Part shown: piece after piece, positions 56,629-64,000 of the stretch
How positions within the stretch are numbered: the first letter of the stretch is position 1
Layout: every line of letters begins with the position of its first letter
Program-made: the position numbers and the translations under genes
Assembly: GCA_047495785.1 (NCBI GenBank)
Contig: JBLDXI010000054.1
Coordinates: 2,046,001 to 2,110,000, forward strand
DNA from: Lepidodermella squamata
Taxonomy: Eukaryota; Gastrotricha
Direction of reading: 5' to 3'
DNA: 64,000 bases
The notes under the pieces: model-generated
The model's input: only the letters and a program-made list of their open reading frames with translations
What the model was told of the DNA's origin: nothing
Databases searched by the model: none

Positions 56629-57456
56629 AATCGTAACGGCCATAATTTGAAGGTAATTTCAAATTAAATTCAAAAAATGTCAGAGAATTTTTGATTGAAA
56701 TATTTCTTAGATTTCAATGAGCCTCGATTCAGTTCTCGTGTTCGTGCGCTGCGATGAGTACATTCCGCTTTAATAATTTGGATGTCGGCTTATCAAAAAA
56801 ATGTCGTTCTCTTTTCGTCTACCTTTTATTGCTTTGGGAATATTTGAGAAATAAATTACGTTTTTTTTAACTCGACTCTGTATAATAATATTGTTGACCG
56901 AAATTTTGGTTTCACGCAAAAGCAAAAATAGCAAAACGACAAAAGCGCAAATTTAGTTTATTTTGGCCGTAATAATTGCGCAGAAAGAGGGCAAAACTAA
57001 ATTCAGCAAGGCGAAAATCATATGCGACAACAGAGCAAATAATTTATTGCTTGAAATTCAAATTTTATCAATTTTTTTGTTTTATTTCTACCTATATTTT
57101 TCGTTTCTTATGCTCTATTGTCGCTTTGCTCTATTTTCTTCTTCCCTTTTTCCGCTGCGCTTTTTTAGTTTGCGCAAAAAATCTCGGCAGACAGTCACAA
57201 CAGCAAATACCCAAAAAACACGACAAATCAGCAGATTTTTTATTCCGCGAAAAAATTACCATGTAAATGATGCCTTTTGTTTTTGCCGTTTTTGTCGCGA
57301 TTAAAAAATTTGCTGTTTTGTCGCTTTCGCTATTCTGCGCTATTGCTGTTTTAGCGCCATATCGAAATGGATCACCTCAAAAAAGCAAAAAATTAAGAAA
57401 GCGGTTCATCTGTTTTTATTTTCACAAGCATATCAATATTATTAGGGTGGATAAGT
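56629..57456. other. Intergenic; diverged copy of the CAGCAAA foldback
   Basis: About 57185-57355 repeats blocks of the 44.1-44.5 kb element (ACAGCAAATACCC, TTTGCTGTTTTGTCGC, GCTGTTTTA.CGCC). Long open frames here (56963-57304) come from the T-rich repeat and are not genes. Confidence 0.45.
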
Positions 57457-58149
57457 TTATGAAAAATCGATAATTCGATTGGCCTCGCGTTCTCCCGACA
57501 ACCAGGAGCCGTGAAGAGCTGAATAGAAATGAGGATGAATTGCTACTCCCCGGCAAACATCAGCCGCGGAATTTCACGACTCGGCCAAATCAGTCAACAT
57601 AGACGGCTGAGATTCAATGGGTGTCATGGTATAGCTGCCCCGGGAAAACGGGTCCAACCGCCACGAATGACGGATAAATTTAATTGGTTTTTGAAAATCG
57701 GCAAAATGAGGCTGCAAAAATGTTTCAACAATTTCTGTTTCAATATTTTTATTTTCTTCATCCGGTAATTTTGCGATTATTTCAGCTCAACGGCCCGAGG
57801 CCTATAAGCTGTTAGATAGTTGCCACTTCGAACTGGTTCTTCAACTCCGAAGGCTAAAAAATCGGCAGATTTTTTGGTACAATTTCGGATTGAAATATTT
57901 CCGCATCATATCATCGCATTTTTGCTGTTCTGAAATATCCGATGGCCAAATCAGTGATAACAGGCTCAAATTTACGGGCCACCATTTTTTATCGAATTGA
58001 AGCCAGTATCGATCGAGATGTCCGAAGTCGAGAGAGTTGATGGTCGAAATTTTGGTTTCGGGTAGAGTAGGGTCGAATTTTATTGTCCTAGCTTTTAGAC
58101 ACCCTAGCGGGATCGTGCAAATTACCCGATCAGCCAACCAGGTAAGCAT
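57457..58149 (-). pseudogene. Decayed polyamine/spermine-oxidase-like gene, 3' half
   Basis: Minus-strand pieces line up in order with the C-terminal half of flavin amine oxidases. From 58149: DRVICTIPLGCLKA, IKFDPTLPETK, LDFGHLDRYWLQFDKKWWP. Then, near 57780-57560: EIIAKLPDEENKN and SWRLDPFSRGSYTMTP (the W..DP.S.GSY motif). Then IPRLMFAGE, and HPHFYSALHGSWLSGEREA with EANRIIDF before a stop at 57457. These pieces lie in different frames: a stop at about 57841, an apparent 1-nt loss after LAES, and an apparent 2-nt gain after FAGE. The N-terminal FAD-binding half is not found upstream. The gene is broken; sequencing error would have to explain several separate shifts. Confidence 0.7.
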
Positions 58150-59526
58150 CTAAAAATATATTAAATAATGAAAAACATAAAGACCGCAAAACCACGTTTA
58201 AAAAAAACTCAGCGAAATTGGGCAGGATTCTTGATTTTTCTGGAATTTCTTGATTTTGAGAAATTTATTTATTTTTAGCAGCTTTTTGGAACTTGAAAAA
58301 TCCAAAATTAAATTGAAAATTCAAATTTTCAACGGCGACAAATTTAGAAAATTTGAAAAAATCCTGTTTTCGAGGATTAAAAATCAGTCCTTACTTTGAC
58401 AATGAAATAATAACGGAAAAAGGCGGGGAGACCCTGGCCTAGGCCTGTAAAACGTAAAATTTCGCCCTGCAACAGACCTGTATGGAAAAACCGGAATAGG
58501 CCTAATTCAGGCCTGGACTATCCCGCCTGCGGGTCCCAGGTATATTTTGTTGCTTTCCCTATCGAGCAATGGAATCAATACGATCGGGTTGATACACAAA
58601 TCAATGCTACATTGAAATAGGTAGGTTATATGCAAGGGCTAACGGGGTCTCTATCTCACCAGCTTTTGCTATGCTAATCTGATCCATTTGAAGGTAATCT
58701 ATGTCCTATTATAAGTGAAAAGTGGGAAAAAGGGAATGTGCGCGATCATTGAAGCACTCTGCGTGCTCGGCTTCAATCTGCTCTAAGCGTCAAAATCTGA
58801 CCATTCAAGGACATACAATCACAAAACTTTACATGTTTACAACGTCGCGCCGGTGTTCCAAGTCTCCCTCGTTTCTTTGAACAGACGCAGCGCCGTTACG
58901 CCGACAACGCTGTCCGCTTCGTCCTCCCGATCCGCGAAGCTGTCGAGCAACTACGCCTCTCTGCGAACCCGGTGCCCCGTTCCCCGCTGGCCCTGATCGC
59001 CAGCATGCTTCCTCGGGGTCCTCTGCCCACCTTCGGTGTGTGATCTTTCCGTGTCTCTTCCGTCTTTCTGTAATCCTGGTTCCTCTTTTCCTTTCTTTTC
59101 TCTTTCTTCTCGCTGCACTCCTCTATCTCTGATTAACCCACTCCATCTAATCATCTGTATACGATAAATATTCCCCACTAGCGTCCTCAGCGCACTGCCG
59201 CCGGCAAGCGTATGTCGTCTCGCAACCGGGCGCCATCTATGTCACTTTGTATATATTGTTCGACAGACGGGAAATTATTTCATTGTATTGTTCTTTTATG
59301 TTGGTGACTAATGGACAAATAAATTTGAATTTAGAATTTACAGTGGGAACGCAGCCGATAACCCAGACCCCAAATTTGCCGAGTAATCGCAGCTGTCTGG
59401 AAAAATTGTTAATATGCAATTCTAATTTTTTTGTATCAGGACACTTTTTAAATTCCTTTTTAGAATTTCCGCATCAGGCTTTTAACTCCAGCATCATGTT
59501 GTTAATCTCGACATTCCACCTTTCAG
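58150..59526. other. Intergenic; possible retroelement tail
   Basis: About 58830-59040 (plus) is GC-richer with an open frame reading RRYADNAVRFVLPIREA and ending PLPTFGV before TGA, in the style of the end of a non-LTR retrotransposon polyprotein, followed by CT-rich DNA. The family is not identified. Confidence 0.35.
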
Positions 59527-61491
59527 ACGATCAGTTCTCCTATCTGTTAAAGGTAACAACAAAGCCAATGCCTTGAAAGAATTTAGTGATCCTCTATGTT
59601 TCAACAAGAGCTTCGAAGTAATGCGCGGCCGCATTCTCACTAACGAAATTGCTAGACGCATAGCGAAGAAGGTTTGGTTATCGGTTGTTAAAGTTCGAAA
59701 TTGGTTTTACAACAGAAGAAGTAAAGCCAAAAAACACACCGGGAAGCCTCGACGAGGAAGAATTAGACAATGGCAATGGTGTAAAATCATCAAGGTAGTT
59801 GAATCCTCATTCCCATCCCCAGCATTGTCTGTAAATACCTGTGTACCATGTATTTAGGAAGTCGATAAGCACTACGTCCTTCCTCATAATGTGATTACTA
59901 AGCTGATGGCTGAAACTGGACTGTATGAGATTCAAGTCAGAGGAGCTTACTTGAAATACCGCAGCCTAATGATGGCGAAGAACGGATATCAAGCGCCCTG
60001 GAATAAGGTATTTTAGCCACTATACATAAGGTTCACGAAATAGCTTTCTAGTTTAGCGCATGCCTAAAGTCATCAAGGCTAAGAAGATTCGGCATTTCGA
60101 AGAAATACTTGGTGAAGAAAAGCACGAGTTGTTGATGTTGGAAGTGAAACATGATCCCAAGCTATTCAAGACGAGACGGCAGCTGCTGGCACGGAAATTT
60201 GGCCTTACCGAACGCCAGGTTGAAAGATTCTTCAACAAGTATCGCATGAAACAAAAGACATATGTTCGCAATAAGTTGACCAAGCAGCAGAAAGAAATAT
60301 TCGAGAAGGTAACACTGAGAAGCGTCATCTTCTTCATATTGTGTTTGCTTGTGTTACAGGAATTCGAACAGAATCCTGGCGCGTCACATCAGAGATCTCG
60401 TGAAATTGCTGAAGCCGTGGGCATAACATTCAATCAAGCCAGGAGTCTTGTCGCTCAGAAACGAGAACGTCTAGGAATCCGCAGCAGAGCGAAGTCTTCA
60501 CGAGACGTTAGAATCACGAATTCTCAACTAGCAGAACTGCAGGAAGCATTCCAATCAATTGTTGTAAGGGGCGAAAAGTTTGACGTTGCCCTGTATCGAG
60601 GTTTGGCCAAGAAAACTGGATTGAAATGGACCCTCGTCAGGCATTGGTTCTATACCCAGCGTAAATCTGCTGGCCTTGTAGTGAAGCCAATAAGGAAACG
60701 AGAAACTCTAGCTGAAAGTAGTATCTGTGCGCTAAATGCCGTGAGTTAAAGCCCATTAATGGATAGTTACGATGTTCCAACAATTTTGTGTCTTAGGAGT
60801 TCGCTGAATCGAGCCGTATGCAAGACGACAGAGTGCAAGCGATTGCTGACAAGTTGGGATTAACTTTTTCCCAAGTTCACTACTTTTTTGCTAAGAAGCG
60901 GAAACAATTGGGTATTGCGAAAAGAAAGCAAATTGGCCTTTACACACTTAAGCATGATCAGCGGCAAGCTCTGATGAAGGTGTGATCGGGCTTTTCTATA
61001 ACTTCCAAATGTATAAAAGTTTGATTATTATGTGTTATAGGCATTCGAAGAAAAGCCAGATAGAGATGAAGCTGATATGGCTTACTTAGCTGAAAATCTA
61101 GAAATTCCGTTTCCTTTAGTGGAACGCTTCTTCGAGCATCATCGCTGTAAACAAAGACGACCTTTCTCAAATCGAGTAGTTCATATCTTGGACTGGGAAC
61201 AGCGACTGCTTTTGGAAAAGGTAATCAAGATAAAAAATTATCAGTCTTATCTAAATTTTACGTTTTAAAATTCGCCCAGGAGTTTCAAATTTCGAAATTT
61301 GTGTCCCACGAAAAGGCTAAAAACCTGGCTACAACTCTCGGCTGTTCCATTAAGAAGGTATGGCTGTCTACAACATTTTCCAGATTCGTTTGAATTTGCT
61401 CTTTATCTGTCCTCAGGTGAAGCAGTGGTTCAACACGCAGCGGTTTGTCGAAAGGAAGAAAGAAGTAAAACAAGAAATTGGATCACCATAA
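59527..61491 (+). CDS. Multi-homeodomain protein, at least eight repeats
   Basis: Exons 59579-59794, 59858-60007, 60057-60308, 60360-60740, 60797-60979, 61041-61220, 61280-61357 and 61417-61491 join in phase 0 with short introns to about 504 aa. Helix-3-like signatures recur: VRNWFYNRRSK, VRGAYLKYRSL, VERFFNKYRMK, ARSLVAQKRER, VRHWFYTQRKS, VHYFFAKKRKQ, VERFFEHHRCK and VKQWFNTQRF. Most introns fall at the same place, just before the (E/A)F residue near the end of helix 1. Some repeats keep W48-F49-R53-like positions and others have lost the Trp, so not all need bind DNA. The N-terminal exon (59527-59552) reads DDQFSYLLK, but the junction to 59579 is out of frame, so the 5' end is unsettled. 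AATAAA follows at 61527. Confidence 0.75.
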
Positions 61492-61526
61492 TTATCCTTT
61501 GTCCTGCAATTACTGAAAAATGAGAA

Positions 61527-61532
61527 AATAAA
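61527..61532 (+). terminator. Polyadenylation signal of the multi-homeodomain gene
   Basis: AATAAA, 36 bp after the stop at 61489-61491. Confidence 0.55.
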
Positions 61533-62084
61533 ACAGCTGATATACATTGAAAAACGACATCATGCTTCAGTTTTGTGACTCTCTGATCCAGAGGAAGGCA
61601 ATGTGATGACATTTTCGAGTGTAGCCACTGTAGCCACTGGAATGTATTTGAGATCCAACTCATTCGCATAAATTGAACTAAATATTAAGCTGACTAAATT
61701 GCGTTAGCCTTGCGCATTATCGGTCCTTCTTTATTCGCAATGATCAACCAACCCAATGAAAAAACAAAAACATCAGCCGATCTTTATAATTTCCCAAATA
61801 GTAGTCACATCACAGCATAAAATACAAGAAATGATCGTCATAATTGAACAGGCGTCATCTTACGGCGACGAAAACACTTCTGCGTTCAAGGCTGCGTGCG
61901 CAGGCCACCGTCGAGGCGAATCAATTATCTTAATTTTTATTATGCATTTACGATCATTACATCATTATGTAATCTTGAAAAATTCAGCGGCTATATTGGC
62001 GCTTAATACAGAATTATTATTTGTATAATTTTTGCTGAAAGTAGCAACGCCACTTTCTAACTTTTTAGTGGGTTCAGTCTATTT
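61533..62084. other. Intergenic, nothing supported
   Basis: No motif-bearing frame on either strand. Confidence 0.4.
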
Positions 62085-62264
62085 TCAGTAAGGTGGCGAA
62101 TTTTTATATTGAAATAGTTTCGCAACTGCCCGACGAATCCAGGTTTCAGGATCAGCAGCACCGGCCCGATAGCCATCTCGCTCATCAATACCAAATTGGC
62201 GACGTTTTATATTTCCCACTGAGCTCGATTTCCGCCTCGCGGTTCGAATTACTTTAAAAGCCAT
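62085..62264 (-). CDS. Possible small basic protein or terminal exon, 59 aa
   Basis: Open from ATG 62264 to TGA: VIRTARRKSSSVGNIKRRQF, then DERDGYRAGAADPETWIRR and YKNSPPY. A good acceptor (CCCCTTACAG) sits one base before the ATG, so it may be the last exon of a gene whose upstream part includes the open stretch near 62330-62478 (GERILKGHEGG, YEKNHRYILHMG). I could not fix the upstream splice. Confidence 0.35.
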   Translation of the reverse strand: MAFKVIRTARRKSSSVGNIKRRQFGIDERDGYRAGAADPETWIRRAVAKLFQYKNSPPY

Positions 62265-62718
62265 CCTGTAAGGGGAAATATTTTAATGAAATCGATACAT
62301 AATAAAAATTGAGACCCTCGGCAAGAAAAGCCTGGGAATTGAGGGAATTGGCATAATTGTAAGTTCTAAATGCACCCATGTGTAGGATGTATCTATGGTT
62401 TTTTTCATAGGCTGATGCTTCTCGAGGTAGCCCGCCTTCATGTCCCTTCAATATCCTTTCACCTAGCAACGCTGTCACTGTCGAGGCGACTGCCTGCCAG
62501 CGAGTGAATGCTTATCAGCAGCCGTTTAATTTCATGATAATTGCTACAGCTTACGACTGCAATGGTGCATTTAGGCCTCGCCTATCGTACAAAATATGGC
62601 TGCTTCTGCTTCTCCCTTATCTTTTAGAAGAGGTATCGAGAGTCATTAAAAGATTTTTCCGCTCACTAGTCACTTTCTTGGAATAAACAATTTTTTTCGT
62701 GCACTCTATCACGCCTAA

Positions 62719-64000
62719 ATGTCGTCCCCTTTCGGTCTAATTCGAGTTGTAAACATGCTGAAAGTGAAGACTTTCGACGCTCCAGCATGGGTGCGGCAGA
62801 TAAACTCGAAAGATGCGACGAGAATAAATTTCGAGTACGTCGAAAAAATCGAGAGCGAATACGACACCGACAAGCGCAAGGGCGTTGCTAAATTTTGTGA
62901 AATTCTCAATTTTAATCTGGAGCGAGACCTCGAGATTTATGTTCAAGCAGCTAGAGAACTGCGGCTGGACTCAATCGTCAATGCGATACTAGCTGAATTG
63001 GACGCTATTACCCACCCTAAGGAGGGCGAGTACCCGTCAAAGGAAGATACAGAAGCGGCTAAAATTCTGTTAGAAAAACTAAAACCTAGACGAGAAGCTC
63101 CCAAAGTTGAGAATGAGCCAAACAGGTAAAATGAATACGAAATTTGAATTTAGGTCCTTTAAACGATCATATTATCAGAAAACCAGAGGAGCCTGCCAAT
63201 CCCCAACCTGTGCCCGATAGCAAGCCGAACAAGCCGAAAACAATGGATCTAAAGCAACTGCCGGCGCTACTTGATGAGCAACTTGATAACGACTACAACC
63301 GCGTCCAATCTGCGAAAATCGTGGGAAGCCGTGTTGATAATCGAGACGGAATCCTCCGCAGATTTGTCTCAAAAATTGACAATGTTGTTACAGAGCCGCC
63401 ATCTGCAAATAACTCCAATGACTCCGCAAAAATTAACATTTTCATAAGTTATTGCAGGCGTAGTCGCAAGGAAGCAGTTCATGAAATGGCCAATTACCTC
63501 ATGAATCAGCCTGACTTGACAGTTTGGATTGATATGCAAAATATCAGTGGCTACTCTTATGAATCTATGGCTAAGGTATGAACTACATTTCTAAAAGAAA
63601 CTAGCGTAAAAATTGCTGAACAGGGAATCGACGAGGCAGATATTGTAATATGTTTCTTCAGTCAAGAATACTCCCTCAGCCCAAACTGCAGACGAGAAAT
63701 TGAGTATGCCGCCAATAAGAATAAAGACATCCTACCGATTAGGGTCGAGAAAGGCTACCGACCCGATGGATGGCTCTTGTTCATCTTCAAATCGCAGCTT
63801 CGATTTGATTATTGTGAAGGAGATAACTTCCAAGAATGTGCTGCTAAAATCATCCAAACTGTAAAATATATGATTGGACCCAATGCTACGGCTTCAACTA
63901 AGGGCAATGTGCCTATAGAGAAAACCAGCTCATTCAAGTTAGTCAACCTATATATCAAGTAATTAAAAAGTCCCCAATAATTTTGCAGCTTCAAGGCTAT
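62719..64000 (+). CDS. TIR-domain protein, runs off the right edge
   Basis: Exons 62719-63125, 63179-63575, 63624-63937 and 63989 onward (introns 48-53 bp, phases fit). The start could also be the ATG at 62755. Residues 1-120 form a helical, charged region (FDAPAWVRQINSKDATRINF and more) that I cannot name. After a Pro/Lys linker comes a TIR domain: KINIFISYCRR, LTVWIDMQNISGYSYESMAK, then DEADIVICFFSQEY, SPNCRREIEYAANKNKDILP and QECAAKIIQTVKYM. The S..Y..S..C..EI.YA and ILPI blocks are typical of TIR_2-like domains. A Glu in SYESM sits near where NAD-cleaving TIRs have their catalytic Glu (inference). If exon 3 is not spliced at AA/GTTAGT, a stop follows at 63960-63962. Confidence 0.8.

Noticed and set aside
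56963-57304. 113-codon plus-strand frame
   Set aside because: Made of T-rich repeat related to the CAGCAAA foldback; low-complexity translation.

Overview
This is invertebrate metazoan nuclear DNA. Evidence: most genes are split by short GT-AG introns of about 45-70 bp (some 300-1000 bp), TATA boxes sit 35-57 bp before start codons, AATAAA signals follow stops, and the families are animal ones (Cys-loop receptors, an ETS factor, a Ly6/uPAR protein, homeodomains). An ecdysozoan, most likely a nematode-like worm, is my best guess, because short introns and a protein with many homeodomain repeats fit nematodes. I see no spliced leader and cannot exclude a tardigrade or another small invertebrate. 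No bacterial, phage or CRISPR features are present.

Layout. 0-1.3 kb: an open-ended ORF followed by an LTR-like promoter/polyA segment. 1.3-5.1 kb: repeats and no supported gene. 5.1-24.8 kb: the most unusual region, a birth-and-death cluster of six intact genes for one family of small secreted two-cysteine proteins, plus two relics. The last two of these genes flank three intact, intronless Cys-loop channel genes and at least two, probably three, receptor relics. 25.7-31.1 kb (minus strand): a syntaxin-7-like N-terminal-domain protein without SNARE or membrane anchor, and a Ly6/uPAR GPI-type protein. 31.1-38.7 kb: a long gene-poor tract rich in alternating CG runs and microsatellites. 38.7-45.5 kb: a RING membrane protein, a membrane-associated protein, an 8-cysteine secreted peptide, a 79-aa protein (all minus), then two small membrane/secreted proteins (plus). 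45.5-48 kb: an inverted-repeat element. 48.0-50.6 kb (minus): a complete ETS transcription factor gene. 53.6-53.8 kb: a candidate 44-aa membrane microprotein. 56.0-56.6 kb: a five-exon RING protein. 57.5-58.1 kb (minus): a decayed polyamine/spermine-oxidase pseudogene. 59.5-61.5 kb: a multi-homeodomain gene in which one homeodomain-like repeat follows another across exons. 62.7 kb to the right edge: a TIR-domain protein.

How the parts may work together. The secreted-peptide and channel families share one cluster, both have expanded by local duplication, both keep one frozen part (peptide exon 2; receptor pore) beside a drifting part (peptide exon 1; receptor ligand-binding domain), and both leave relics nearby. 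A shared chemosensory, defence or reproductive role, even a ligand-receptor relation, is an inference from position and evolutionary pattern only. The Ly6 protein close by belongs to a fold that in other animals includes modulators of Cys-loop receptors, but closeness is the only link here.

Exon coordinates below were assembled by eye from reading frame, splice signals and comparison of paralogues; no alignment, structure or expression tool was used.
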